NCBI GenBank assembly: GCA_963780755.1
Contig: CAWACX010000001.1
Coordinates: forward strand, 992,001-1,056,000
DNA from: JALYNX01 sp963780755
GTDB taxonomy: Bacteria; Actinomycetota; Acidimicrobiia; Spongiisociales; ZC4RG35
DNA: 64,000 bases
Direction of reading: 5' to 3'
Part shown: positions 9,198 to 18,117 of the stretch, piece by piece
How positions within the stretch are numbered: position 1 is the first letter of the stretch
How the letters are laid out: the number at the start of each line of letters is the position of its first letter
Made by a program: the position numbers and the translations under genes
Notes under the pieces: model-generated
The model's database searches: none
What the model was told of the DNA's origin: nothing
Seen by the model: the letters and a program-made list of their open reading frames with translations, nothing else

Positions 9198-10242
9198 TCA
9201 ATCCGCGGGCTCACCCGGGGCGAGCTCCGCCACCTCGCGCACCATCTGCGTCATCGACCGGGGAACGACGAGCACCGCCTCGGGAGTCTCGATGACCACG
9301 ACGTCGTCGATTCCCAGGACCGCCACCCGGCGAGATGTGGCCCGCACATATGACCCGGCGACACCCCTCAACACCACGTCGCCGGCTGTGGCGTTCCCCT
9401 GTTGGTCATGTGGGGAGACCTCCCAGACAGCCTCCCAGGACCCGACATCGCTCCAACCGATGTCGATCGGCACCACCTCGGCACGATCGGTCTGCTCAAT
9501 AAGGGCATGATCGATGGAAAGCGCTGGCGCATCGATGAACTGCGGTCCAAGCTCGATCCTGCCCCCATGCTCGGCCGGCACAGAGCTTCGGACCGACTCG
9601 AGCAGGGCCGGCTGGAGCGACTCACACTCCTCGAGGATCACCCCGGCCGAGAAGGCGAACATCCCTGAGTTCCACAGGTATCGACCGCTGGAGACATATT
9701 CCTCTGCCAGGCCCTGTTCGGGCTTCTCCTTGAAAGAAGCGACCCGACTCCCGAGGCTGGTGGGCTCACCGACCTCGATGTACCCGTATCCGGTCTCGGG
9801 TCGACTCGGCACACACCCGAAGAGGACCAGTGAGCCCGACCGCGCGATCTCGGCGGCCGTCCCCACGGCGGCCGCGAATCCCGGCGCCGTCGGTGATCAC
9901 GTGGTCTGCCGGGAGGACCAGGAGCACGTCGTCGGGATCGGACACCAACGCGGCAGCGATCACCGCCGGCGCGGTGTTCCGCCCTTGCGGTTCGACGAGC
10001 ACCGCCTCGAGGTCGATTCCCGCCGAAGTCGCCTCTCGATCGACTGCCGGAAGGTGGTCGCGCCCGGTGACGATCAAGGCAGGTGCTGAGCCCTCGAGCG
10101 AGCCCACCCGGCGCAGGGTGGCCTCGAAGAGGGAGTCGCCCAAGAGGTCGAGGAACTGCTTGGGGTTGTCTCGGGTCGACAACGGCCAAAGCCGGGTGCC
10201 GGAGCCCCCGGAGAGGATTACCGGGCGAACAGGTTGGGGCAC
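9198..10242 (-). CDS. manC: Mannose-1-phosphate guanylyltransferase, one frameshift
   Basis: Makes GDP-mannose from mannose-1-phosphate and GTP. The first part has the nucleotidyltransferase signature ILSGGSGTRLWPLSTRDNPKQF and LVLPADHVI. After a shift near 9885 the second part continues AAAVGTAAEIA, TGYGYIEVGEP, FKEKPEQGLAEEYV, LWNSGMFAF and IGWSDVGSWEAVWE. The repaired length is about 347 residues, the short form without the C-terminal phosphomannose isomerase domain. The start is GTG 10242, since the next residues (QPVRPVILSGG) are the usual N-terminus. GDP-mannose could feed the mannosylglycerate synthase at 26299 and cell-wall mannosylation. It is 33 bp upstream of the cytochrome gene on the same strand. 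Confidence 0.9.
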
Positions 10243-10310
10243 CCGGCGAGGGTACCCGGGTCGACTGTCGGTCTCGGGTTGCCTGCTCGTCGCTAATTTG
10301 CCCATCGCCA

Positions 10311-11216
10311 ATGAGCGCGGTGCGGGCCGAGGGCCTCTACAAGTCTTATGGAGCGGTGGAGGCACTGCGCGGATTCGACCTCGACGTTGCGTTCGGGGAG
10401 GTCGTAGCGCTACTTGGGCCCAACGGCGCAGGGAAGACCACGGCGGTCGAGATTCTCGAGGGCTATCGGCGCCCCGACCGGGGCACGGTCGAAGTCCTCG
10501 GACACGACCCGGAGAAGGCCGGGACCGAGCTGAAGCAGAGGATTGGGATCGTCCTCCAACAAGCAGGGCTCGAGGACGAGCTGACGGTCCGCGAATCGAT
10601 CGACGCTTTGCGCCCCGCCTATCGCAACCCGCGAGGCACCGATGACCTGATCGCGATGGTTGGGCTCGTGGAGAAAGCCGATGAGCGAGTGAAGCGGCTT
10701 TCCGGGGGGCAGAAGCGCCGCCTCGACCTGGCGCTCGCCCTGACCGGAAACCCTGAGCTCTTGTTTCTCGACGAGCCGACAACGGGCTTCGACCCTGCCG
10801 CCCGTCGTGATTCCTGGGGCATGATCAAAGGCATGTCCGAGGCAGGGACCACCGTCCTCCTCACGACCCACTACCTGGAGGAGGCCCAGGTGCTCGCCGA
10901 CCGGGTGGTGGTCATCAGTTCCGGGCGGGTGGTCGCGGAAGGGCCCCCGGACTCCCTCGGCAATCGGATGACGGCCGCCGCCACCATCAGCTTCCGGCTC
11001 TCCCGCCCCGAAGACGCCACCGAGCTGGGCGTATCAACCACGCGGGACGGGCAAGTGACGATCAGCACCGAAACCCCAACCCAGGACCTCCATCGGCTGA
11101 CCGGTGCCGCCATCGCAGCTGGAGTCGAACTCGATGCCCTTCAGGTCCTCCGACCCTCTCTCGAAGACGCCTACCTGGAGTTGATTGGACAACATGAGAA
11201 TGAACCCGAAAGTTGA
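10311..11216 (+). CDS. ABC exporter ATP-binding protein (DrrA/CcmA type)
   Basis: A 301-residue ATPase of the multidrug/ABC-2 export class. Walker A is GPNGAGKTT (about residue 40), the Q-loop lies in LQQAGLEDELTV, the signature is LSGGQKRRLDLALAL, Walker B is LLFLDEPTTGFD and the switch His is in TTHYLEEA. The C-terminal extra region after GPPDSLG is typical of DrrA-like proteins. Its partner permease is at 11598, and a PPOX gene lies between them, overlapping both. ATG 10311 is chosen because the text SAVRAEGLYKSYG directly after it is the normal family N-terminus. It is divergent from manC by 68 bp. Confidence 0.92.
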   Translation: MSAVRAEGLYKSYGAVEALRGFDLDVAFGEVVALLGPNGAGKTTAVEILEGYRRPDRGTVEVLGHDPEKAGTELKQRIGIVLQQAGLEDELTVRESIDALRPAYRNPRGTDDLIAMVGLVEKADERVKRLSGGQKRRLDLALALTGNPELLFLDEPTTGFDPAARRDSWGMIKGMSEAGTTVLLTTHYLEEAQVLADRVVVISSGRVVAEGPPDSLGNRMTAAATISFRLSRPEDATELGVSTTRDGQVTISTETPTQDLHRLTGAAIAAGVELDALQVLRPSLEDAYLELIGQHENEPES

Positions 11217-11601
11217 AGAGCGCATCGGCGCGACCCACCTCATCTGGCTGACCACAGTCACGCCGGAGGGCAGGCCCAAGCCTTCGCTGGTCTGGTTCTG
11301 GTGGGACGGTGATTCGTTCCTCATCTACTCCCGGCCCGCAATGGTGAAGCTGAGCAACATCGCGGCCAACCCTGCCGTGGCGCTCAACCTCGATGCGATG
11401 GGACGGGGCACCGAGGAGGTCACGATCATCGATGGCGTCGCCGCGGTCGACCCCAGCGCCCGACCCGCTGCAGAGCATCCTGAGTACCTGGCCAAATACC
11501 GGAGGCTGATCGAGGACGAGTTGGAGACCAGCGTCGAGCAATTCAGCGCCTCCTACTCGGTGCCGATACGGGTCACCCCAACGTCGACCAGGGTCTGGTG
11601 A
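11194..11601 (+). CDS. PPOX-class small flavoprotein, probable F420-dependent (Rv3369-like)
   Basis: A protein of about 135 residues with the split-barrel flavin/F420-binding fold. GATHLIWLTTVTPEGRPKPS, VWFWWDGDSFLIYSRP, LSNIAANPAVALNLD and the ending SVPIRVTPTSTRVW match the actinobacterial PPOX subfamily annotated as probable F420-dependent. The cofactor and substrate are not determinable here. It overlaps the ABC ATPase by 23 bp and the permease by 4 bp, so it is translated within the exporter operon. ATG 11200 is an alternative start two codons downstream. A redox protein acting on the exported compound or a stress co-factor are both possible; no direct evidence favours either. Confidence 0.85.
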   Translation: MRMNPKVEERIGATHLIWLTTVTPEGRPKPSLVWFWWDGDSFLIYSRPAMVKLSNIAANPAVALNLDAMGRGTEEVTIIDGVAAVDPSARPAAEHPEYLAKYRRLIEDELETSVEQFSASYSVPIRVTPTSTRVW

Positions 11602-12398
11602 CCATGGCGATACCGCTGTCATTGGTGAAGTCGGAGACCGGCGTTCAGACCAAGATCTTCTTCAGGACGCCGATCGCCGCCTTCTTCACACTGGCATTCC
11701 CCCTCTTCTTCCTGGTGTTGATCAACCTGCTCAACTCGGGAGCCACCATCGATTCGATGGGTGGGATCTCGATCGCGCAGTACACGACACCCGGGATCGC
11801 GGTGTTCGGGATGGTGACCGCCACCTTCACCAACCTGGCGATCAACACCGCGAACGCCCGCGACAGCGGGATCCTGAAGCGGGTGATGGCGACCCCGGTG
11901 TCGATGCCGGTGCACCTGGCCGGGAGACTGTTGTCGGCGGTGCTCGTTGGCCTGATCTCGGTCGTGATCATGCTCGCCGTCGGCGTGATCCTCTTCGGCG
12001 TTCAGATGCCGTGGGGCGATCTTCCCGAAGTCGTGCTCCTGATGGCACTCGGCGCAGCCACTTTCTCCGCTCTGGGGCTGGCGGTGGCGGCGATCGCGCC
12101 CAATGCCCGGTCGGCGCCGGCGCTCGCCAACGCCTTCATCCTCCCCCTGGCCTTCATCTCCGGGATCTTCTTCCCTCTGGAAGGGGCACCAGAGTGGCTG
12201 CAGACGGTGGCCCGGCTGTTCCCGCTCGAGCCGTTCGCCAGCTCGGTGGTGGACATATTCAATCCCACGCTGGATCCCCCGTTTCCTTGGCGCGCCGTCG
12301 TCACGATGGCCATATGGCTGGCGATCGGCGTCGTGGTCGCGATCAGGTCGTTCTCATGGGAGCCGAAGGCAGGGGGCAGCCTGCGAGGCTCGGACTGA
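11598..12398 (+). CDS. ABC-2 type exporter permease
   Basis: A 266-residue integral membrane protein, the partner of the ATPase at 10311. Segments are visible around FFTLAFPLFFLVLINLL, YTTPGIAVFGMVTATFTNLA, LLSAVLVGLISVVIMLAVGVI, VVLLMALGAATFSALGLAVAA, the ABC-2 family FILPLAFISGIFFPLEGAP re-entrant motif and WRAVVTMAIWLAIGVVVAI. The start is GTG 11598, or ATG 11604 two codons later; either gives overlap or near-overlap with the PPOX stop. The substrate is unknown; drug, lipid or polysaccharide precursors are all typical for this family. Confidence 0.9.
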   Translation: MTMAIPLSLVKSETGVQTKIFFRTPIAAFFTLAFPLFFLVLINLLNSGATIDSMGGISIAQYTTPGIAVFGMVTATFTNLAINTANARDSGILKRVMATPVSMPVHLAGRLLSAVLVGLISVVIMLAVGVILFGVQMPWGDLPEVVLLMALGAATFSALGLAVAAIAPNARSAPALANAFILPLAFISGIFFPLEGAPEWLQTVARLFPLEPFASSVVDIFNPTLDPPFPWRAVVTMAIWLAIGVVVAIRSFSWEPKAGGSLRGSD

Positions 12399-12399
12399 A

Positions 12400-13675
12400 T
12401 CAGCCGGCGTCGGTCTCGTTGACGCCGATCGATATGTAGCCGCACTCGTTGCAGATGTGACGGATGATCCCGATGCCGCCCGGCGCCTCGACGAACTCGT
12501 GCTCATGGGCGCCCTTGTTCCTGACGAATGCCGATCGCACGGCTCCGAAAAGACCCGACTTGTCGCCCGCTTCCGGTGTCGTCAGCGCCAGTGCCGGCTC
12601 CCGAGGCGGGGCCACGGCTGTCGGCGGCGCGGTCACCTGCTCGTAGGCGCCGAGATCGACAACCAGGCGACGAGGAGGTGGCGGGGCCGGGATTTCCGCA
12701 ACGGGCTCAGGCTCGGGCTACCAACTCCGCAACCGGCTCCAGCACAGGCTCGGGCTCGGGCACCAACTCCGCAACCGGCTCCAGCACAGGCTCGGGCTCG
12801 GGCACCAACTCCGCAACCGGCTCCAGCACAGGCTCGGGCTCGGGCACCAACTCCGCAACCGGCTCCAGCACAGGCTCGGGCTCGGGCACCGACTCCGCAA
12901 CCGGCTCCAGCACAGGCTCCGGCTCGGGCACCAACTCCGCAACCGGCTCCAGCACAGGCTCCGGCTCGGGCACCAACTCCGCAACCGGCTCCAGCACAGG
13001 CTCCGGCTCGGGCTCCTCTTGGAACACCTGCTCCGGGTCGAACTCGGGAACCTCCTCCAATGCAGGTCGGCGGGAAACGAGGCCGGGCCCGGGACGAAGG
13101 TGCTGCTTCGCCGGGACAGGCACTGGCCCGGCAACGGGTTCGGCATCCTCGGCGGGGGCGGGGGCGGGGGCCATCGACGCGTCCGGAGCGGCCGGCTCGA
13201 CCACCGGTCTCACGAAGGGGGGGACGACGGTGAGGCGATCCCTCGGCTCGAGCTCCTCCACTTCGGCAACATCCAGATCGCCCGCGCTGTTGGCATAGAC
13301 CTCGAGATTGGCGAGCATCGCCTGACGGAGCTCGGCGATGCGAGAAGGGCGGGTCCCACGTCGCGAACGGCTCACCGCCATCATGCGACGAGGCATCGTC
13401 ATTGCCTTGTATCGGGCCCACACCTCGGCCATGTGGTCGACCCCTTTGTAGGCGAAGTCGACAGGCTCGTCCGCGATGAAAGTGATCTCGTCGCCGTCGA
13501 GGGAGACCGAGAAGGCGGCGGAGACCAGACGTGACGCATGCACGTCGAAAAGCGACCATCTGCCCAGTGATTCCCCTTCGAGGAGCACCTCTGCCTGCCC
13601 TTCCTCTACCAGGAAGGTGGCGGGAATACCGGGGTGATCGACTTCCGGAACCCTGACCTGTCCGGTGAATCTCAC
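12400..13675 (-). CDS. Glu/Pro/Val tandem-repeat protein with C-terminal zinc-ribbon-like tail, one frameshift
   Basis: A repaired protein of about 424 residues. The N-terminal ~120 residues form an unrecognised domain (VPEVDHPGIPATFLVEEG, then WSLFDVHASRLVSAAFSVSL and FAYKGVDHMAEVWARYKAM). A Pro/Ala-rich hinge leads into seven 14-residue repeats EPEPVLEPVAELVP, encoded by 42-bp DNA units. The frame breaks at 12719, where an extra T sits in a repeat copy that otherwise matches its neighbours. Removing it restores EPEPVAEIPAPPPRRL and joins a C-terminal ~80 residues with HEFVEAPGGIGIIRHICNECGYISIG, a short CxxC tail that could be half a zinc site. The repeat should form a stiff, strongly acidic extended arm. 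Function unknown; the domain plan suggests a cytosolic scaffold or adaptor. Confidence 0.8.
12719..13012. repeat. Seven tandem copies of a 42-bp coding repeat
   Basis: Head-to-tail 42-bp units begin at about 12719, 12761, 12803, 12845, 12887, 12929 and 12971, differing at only a few bases (for example the Ser-coding variant near 12891 and a GGGCTC/CGGCTC alternation). The period is a multiple of three, so copy number can change without breaking the frame. The near identity at the DNA level points to recent slippage or recombination expansion. The copy at the left end contains the one-base insertion that breaks the gene. Confidence 0.95.
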
Positions 13676-13759
13676 CGTGTCACCGTCTTTTTCTTGTCCC
13701 AGCCGACACCCGTGCCACGTTTCACGATCCCACCATGGTGTGGAAAGTCAAGGAAAGAT

Positions 13760-16588
13760 TCACTCGTAGGCATCGAGGGGAGGGCAGCTGCAGACCAAGT
13801 TCCGGTCGCCCCGGGGGCCGTCGACACGGCGAACAGGGGGCCAATACTTGTCTCGCGTCGAATCGTGGCCCGGGAATCCCGCGATCCTGCGGCCATACGG
13901 GTGCTCCCATTCGTCGGCACTCACTGCCTCGGCGGTGTGTGGGGCATTGACCAGGGGATTGTCGTCCCTCGGCCATTCCCCCCGCTCCACCTTCCCCACC
14001 TCTTCGGAAATCGAGATCATCGCGTCGCAAAACCTGTCCAACTCGGCGAGGCTCTCCGACTCGGTCGGCTCGATCATCAGTGTGCCGGCCACCGGGAACG
14101 ACAGGGTGGGCGCATGGAAGCCGTAGTCGGCAAGTCGTTTCGCCACGTCCTCGGCATCGATGCCCGTGGCCCTGCTCATGGGCCGCAGGTCAATGATGCA
14201 CTCATGGGCAACCCGGCCCTTCGATCCCTTGTAGAGCACGGGGAAATAGGGGTCGAGACGACGTGCCACGTAGTTGGCGGAGAGGATGGCGACCTCGGTG
14301 GCCCTGCGCAGCCCATCTCCGCCCATCAGCCTGATGAAGGCGTAGGGGATGGGAAGGATCCCCGCAGACCCATACGGGGCCCCCGAAATCGGGCCGATGC
14401 CCCCTGGCGGGCCGGCCTCAGGATCGAGCGGGTGGTTGGGCAGGAAGGGGGCGAGGTGGGCGCGGGCCCCCACCGGGCCCACGCCAGGACCCCCTCCACC
14501 GTGTGGGATCGTGAAAGTCTTGTGCAAGTTGAGGTGGCCGATGTCCGCCCCGAGATCGACCGGTCTCGCCAGCCCCACCATGGCGTTGAGGTTTGCGCCG
14601 TCGACGTAGACCTGGCCTCCGTGATCGTGGATCAGCTTGGTCGCCTCGAGAATGCCCTCCTCGAAGACCCCATGGGTCGAGGGATAGGTGGTCATGAAGG
14701 CGGCGAGGCGGTCGGACAACTCGGCCACTTTGACTTCCAGGTCTGCGAGGTCGACGTTTCCGTCGCCCGCGGTGGCGACCACCACGACCTTCATCCCGGC
14801 CATCACCGCCGATGCCGCGTTCGTCCCGTGCGCCGATGCCGGGATGAGGCAAACGTCTCGCTGCCCCTCGCCACGGTCTTCGTGAAAAGCGCGAATCGCG
14901 AGCAAGCCCGCCAGCTCCCCTTGAGACCCGGCGTTGGGCTGGAGCGAGACCACGTCATATCCGGTCAGCGTGGCCAGGAGACCCTCGAGACCGCCGATGA
15001 GGTCCCGGTAGCCAACGGCCTGTGCCCGCGGCGCGTAAGGATGGATTCGGCCGAATTCCGGCCAGGTGATCGGGACCATCTCCGTGGTCCCGTTCAGCTT
15101 CATGGTGCACGACCCGAGGGGGATCATCGAGCGATCCAACGCCAGGTCACGGTCGGCGAGTCGCCTCAGATAGCGCAACATCTCGTGCTCGGACCGATGG
15201 CTGCGGAACACGGGATGGGTGAGGAACTCAGACTGCCTCCTCGACTCGGTCGGGATCCCGGAATCGGCATCGGCGTCGAGGCCGTCGACACCGAAGGCCG
15301 CCAGCACACCGTCGAGGATCAGTGGCGTGGTGGTCTCGTCGACAGCCACCCTCACCAGGCTGTCATCCACCCGCCCGAGATTGACTCCCCGCTCCAGGGC
15401 GATTCTGAGGACCTCGTCCGCACCCTCGGGGGCACGCACCGTCAGGGTGTCGAACCACGAGTCGTTGGCCAGTTGCCGGCCACCCCGCCTCAGTGCGCTC
15501 GCCAGCCGGGAGGTGAGACCGTGGACCTCCCCGGCGATCTCGGTCAAGCCTTCGGGACCATGCCAGCACGCATAGAGCCCCGCCATGACCGCCAGCAACA
15601 CCTGGGCGGTGCACACGTTCGAAGTCGCCTTCTCCCTCCGGATGTGCTGTTCCCGGGTCTGGAGCGCCAACCGGTAGGCGACGTTGCCGTCACGATCCGT
15701 GGAGACCCCGACGAGGCGGCCGGGCAGCCCCCTCGCCATGGCTTCTCTCGAGGAGATGAACCCGGCATGAGGGCCCCCATAACCCAGCGGCACCCCAAAC
15801 CGTTGCGCGGAGCCCACCGCGATGTCAGCCCCCCACTCGCCGGGTGGGGTCAGCATTGTGAGGGCGAGCAGGTCGGTGGCCACCGCAACCAGACCGCCAT
15901 CCTCATGCACGGTCTCCACCAGCTCGCGGTGGTCGCCGACCTTGCCCGACGAGCCCGGGTATTGGATGAGGACGCCGAAGGCAGCGCCCGGCTCGACACC
16001 TTCGGACAGCATTCGGATCTCGACACCCACGGCTCGGGCACGGGTCTTCACGACTTCGATGGTGGGCAGGTGGCAATCGTCGTCCACGTAGAAGACACTG
16101 CGATCTGACTTGCCCAGGCGACGGCACATGGCCATTGCCTCGGCGGCTGCCGTGGGCTCGTCGAGCAGAGACGCATTGGCGATGTCGAGCCCGGTGAGGT
16201 CGGCGACCATCGTCTGGAAGTTGAGGAGTGCCTCGAGACGGCCCTGTGATATCTCCGGCTGGTACGGGGTGTAGGCGGTGTACCAGGCCGGGCTCTCGAG
16301 GACGTTGCGCTGGATGACCGGCGGCGTGATCGTGTCGTGAAAGCCGAGCCCGATCAAAGACGGGACGACCTCGTTGCGAGAGGCGAGTTCTCTCAGCTCC
16401 TCGATCAGGTCGGTCTCGGAGGTCGCCTCGGGGAGGTCCATCTCGCCCACCGCGAGGATCGCCGTGGGGACGGTCTCGGAGATGAGCACTTCGAGGCTGG
16501 CCGCGCCGACCGTGGCCAGCATCTTCTCGATGTCGTCGGCCCCGGGCCCGATGTGGCGGTCGGCGAATCGCTCTCTGGGGTTGGGCAT
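13760..16588 (-). CDS. gcvP: Glycine dehydrogenase (decarboxylating), P-protein
   Basis: A 942-residue single-chain P-protein of the glycine cleavage system. It decarboxylates glycine with PLP and passes the aminomethyl group to lipoyl-GcvH. It starts with the family N-terminus RFADRHIGPGADDIEKML. The PLP lysine lies in NLHKTFTIPHGGGGPG (about residue 690), followed by the Gly-rich loop. YTPYQPEISQGRLEALLNFQ and GSCTMKLNGTTEM are further hallmarks. Full length with no frame faults. An upstream glycine riboswitch on the same strand controls it. gcvT and gcvH are not in the window. The start is ATG 16588 behind TGAGGAGA. Confidence 0.97.
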   Translation of the reverse strand: MPNPRERFADRHIGPGADDIEKMLATVGAASLEVLISETVPTAILAVGEMDLPEATSETDLIEELRELASRNEVVPSLIGLGFHDTITPPVIQRNVLESPAWYTAYTPYQPEISQGRLEALLNFQTMVADLTGLDIANASLLDEPTAAAEAMAMCRRLGKSDRSVFYVDDDCHLPTIEVVKTRARAVGVEIRMLSEGVEPGAAFGVLIQYPGSSGKVGDHRELVETVHEDGGLVAVATDLLALTMLTPPGEWGADIAVGSAQRFGVPLGYGGPHAGFISSREAMARGLPGRLVGVSTDRDGNVAYRLALQTREQHIRREKATSNVCTAQVLLAVMAGLYACWHGPEGLTEIAGEVHGLTSRLASALRRGGRQLANDSWFDTLTVRAPEGADEVLRIALERGVNLGRVDDSLVRVAVDETTTPLILDGVLAAFGVDGLDADADSGIPTESRRQSEFLTHPVFRSHRSEHEMLRYLRRLADRDLALDRSMIPLGSCTMKLNGTTEMVPITWPEFGRIHPYAPRAQAVGYRDLIGGLEGLLATLTGYDVVSLQPNAGSQGELAGLLAIRAFHEDRGEGQRDVCLIPASAHGTNAASAVMAGMKVVVVATAGDGNVDLADLEVKVAELSDRLAAFMTTYPSTHGVFEEGILEATKLIHDHGGQVYVDGANLNAMVGLARPVDLGADIGHLNLHKTFTIPHGGGGPGVGPVGARAHLAPFLPNHPLDPEAGPPGGIGPISGAPYGSAGILPIPYAFIRLMGGDGLRRATEVAILSANYVARRLDPYFPVLYKGSKGRVAHECIIDLRPMSRATGIDAEDVAKRLADYGFHAPTLSFPVAGTLMIEPTESESLAELDRFCDAMISISEEVGKVERGEWPRDDNPLVNAPHTAEAVSADEWEHPYGRRIAGFPGHDSTRDKYWPPVRRVDGPRGDRNLVCSCPPLDAYE

Positions 16589-16639
16589 CAGTCTCCTCAG
16601 GCTGTCAGCCCTCCCCCGCTGTCGTCACCTCCAGCGGTG

Positions 16640-16730
16640 CCTCAACCGAACGGTCCACGTGCCTGAGAGTTTCCGGGGAGGAGTTGCCCCTTCGGCGCCC
16701 CGCGATCTCGGGGCTCTCCCATTCGGTGTC
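16640..16730 (-). promoter_or_regulatory. Glycine riboswitch aptamer (single) upstream of gcvP
   Basis: Read on the minus strand, the leader contains GGGAGAGCCCC, then GCGCCGAAGGGGCAA, then AACTCTCAGGCA and GTGGACCG in the right order and spacing. These are the conserved blocks of the glycine aptamer (GGAGAG, GCGCCGAAGG-GCAA, CUCUCAGGCA, GGACNG). Only one aptamer is seen; the sequence further upstream does not repeat the blocks. Downstream, CCGCTG (16632-16637) can pair with CAGCGG (16616-16621) before the gcvP ribosome site, a possible expression-platform hairpin. A -10-like TATCAT (minus strand, 16749-16744) lies just where the transcript should begin. Glycine riboswitches normally switch cleavage genes on. 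Confidence 0.9.
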
Positions 16731-16739
16731 GATGGCAAT

Positions 16740-16971
16740 TCGCATGATACGACGATCGCGACGGGTCGCTGGAGATGTCTCATAGGGAGATTGCCACCGG
16801 TACTTTGCCGTCCGGCCCGGTCGGTCTCCGACCGGTGCCAACCCCAACAACCCGGGGCCTCAGCCCGGCGAGCCACCCCAATGCGCCAGGCTGAACACCG
16901 GTCCCGGCGTCCCTCTTCGGGAGGGACCGCGAGGGGCTCCGGTACCCCCACCGGAGCCCCTCCTTTTTGGG
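16740..16971. other. Structured intergenic stretch between ychF and the gcvP riboswitch, no gene recognised
   Basis: Together with the riboswitch this is the only gene-free stretch above 300 bases. It holds three perfect hairpins: CCGGTCGG/CCGACCGG (16817-16835), GTCCCTC/GAGGGAC around a TTCGG loop (16909-16927), and a 12-bp stem at 16931-16962. I see no open reading frame, no tRNA and none of the conserved cores of SRP RNA, tmRNA or RNase P RNA. It could be an unrecognised small RNA on the plus strand ending at the terminator, or simply a barrier between two leftward genes. The minus-strand promoter of gcvP should lie near 16744-16775. Confidence 0.4.
16931..16968 (+). terminator. Strong intrinsic terminator-like hairpin with T-run
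   Basis: A perfect 12-bp stem GAGGGGCTCCGG (16931-16942) and CCGGAGCCCCTC (16951-16962) closes an 8-base loop rich in C and is followed by CTTTTT. The T-run is on the plus strand only, so it would stop rightward transcripts, although both flanking genes read leftward. On the minus strand it could still act as a U-less hairpin after ychF. Confidence 0.55.
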
Positions 16972-18053
16972 TCACACGTTGAAGCGGAACTCGACGACGT
17001 CGTCGGGGCGCATCAGGTAGGCCTTGCCCTCGGTGCGGACCAGGCCACGGGCGCGGGCCTCCACCCATGAACCGGTCTCGACGAGCAGGGGATAGTCGAT
17101 CACCTCAGCGGCTATGAACCCCCGTTGGAAGTCGGTGTGGATGACACCGGCTGCCTCCGGCGCCGTTGCCCCACTGCGCACTGTCCAAGCCCGAGCCTCC
17201 TTTTCGCCAACGGTGAGGAAGCTCTGCAGCCCAAGGGCCTGATAGGCGGCACGGATCACCGAGTTGAGGCCGGGCTCGGCCTGTCCCGACGGACTCCAGC
17301 AGCTCGAGGCGTTCCTCCCCCGACAGCTCGTTCAGGTCGGCCTCGAGTTGAGCGTCGAGGAACAGTGCGGCAGCCGGCGCCACCAACTCGGACAAGGCCG
17401 ATCTCCGCGCCGGGTCCCCGAGCAAGTGGGACGTCACAGTTGAAGACGTAGATCACCGGCTTGGCGGTGAGCAGGTGAAGGTCGGCGAACTCGGGCGCGT
17501 GATCGTCTGCCCTCCCGCTGATCATCCCGCCCTGATGCCACGCAGCTCGCGGAGCCTGCGCAGTGACTCCACTCGAGGGGCCAGGCTTGCGATCGATGGC
17601 AGCCTCCTTCTCGAGTCGAGGCAGGCGCTTGTCGATGGTCTCCAGGTCGGCAAGCGCCAGCTCTGCCTCGATCACCCCGATGTCACCGGCCGGATCCGAG
17701 TCGGAGCCGACATGGACCACGTTGTCGGAGTCGAAGGCTCGCACAACGTGACAGATGGCGTTGACGTCACGGATGTTGGCCAGGAAGCGGTTGCCCAGGC
17801 CCTCTCCCTCGCTGGCGCCCCTGACCAGACCGGCGATATCGACGAAGGTGACCGTCGCCGGGATGGTCCGCTTCGATCTGAAGATCGAGGCCAGGTGCTC
17901 GACCCTGGGGTCGGGGATGGGAACCACGCCGGTATTGGGCTCGATGGTGGCAAAGGGGTAGTTGGCCGCCAACACCCCGGCGTCGGTGAGTGCGTTGAAC
18001 AATGTGGACTTGCCGACGTTGGGAAGTCCCACGATCCCGATCGAGAGACTCAT
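16972..18053 (-). CDS. ychF: Redox-regulated ATPase YchF (OBG-family), several frameshifts
   Basis: A ribosome-associated P-loop protein of about 360 residues. The N-terminus has GLPNVGKSTLFNALT (G1), NYPFATIEPN, DIAGLVRGASEGEGLGNRFL and AICHVVRAF. Two compensating shifts near 17530-17575 restore PRVESLRRLRELRGIRAG. ADDHAPEFADLHLLTAKPVIYVFNCD follows, then shifts near 17430 and 17262 lead to the TGS-containing end: GLQSFLTVGEKEARAWTV, AAGVIHTDFQRGFIAAEVI and DVVEFRFNV. All expected parts are present, so the breaks look like sequence errors. It is divergent from gpsA by 64 bp. Confidence 0.9.
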
Positions 18054-18117
18054 GGCCGGATGCAGGTTAGGAAGGGCGACCGGGCAACGGTCGGCGGCCT
18101 GTCGCTAGCGTGCCGTG

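Noticed and set aside
12719..13012. Tandem repeats considered as a CRISPR array
   Set aside because: Units are directly adjacent without unique spacers, are not palindromic, and keep a coding frame; no cas genes are near except an orphan Cas4-like nuclease far away.
12528..13298. Plus-strand frame with SGSGTNSATGSSTG repeats
   Set aside because: It is the antisense of the 42-bp repeats. The minus-strand product continues sensibly into conserved-looking domains at both ends, and the plus frame does not.
13634..16108. A long plus-strand open frame (824 codons) opposite gcvP
   Set aside because: It lies antisense to an intact, motif-rich gcvP and reads as Arg/His/Gly-rich filler with no family features; high GC creates such shadows.
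16740..16971. Tested as SRP RNA, tmRNA, RNase P RNA, 6C RNA or a cobalamin riboswitch
   Set aside because: None of the conserved cores (GGAAGCAGC, tmRNA tag/T-loop, RNase P core motifs, loops of six consecutive C, GCCACTG) is present, so no class is assigned.
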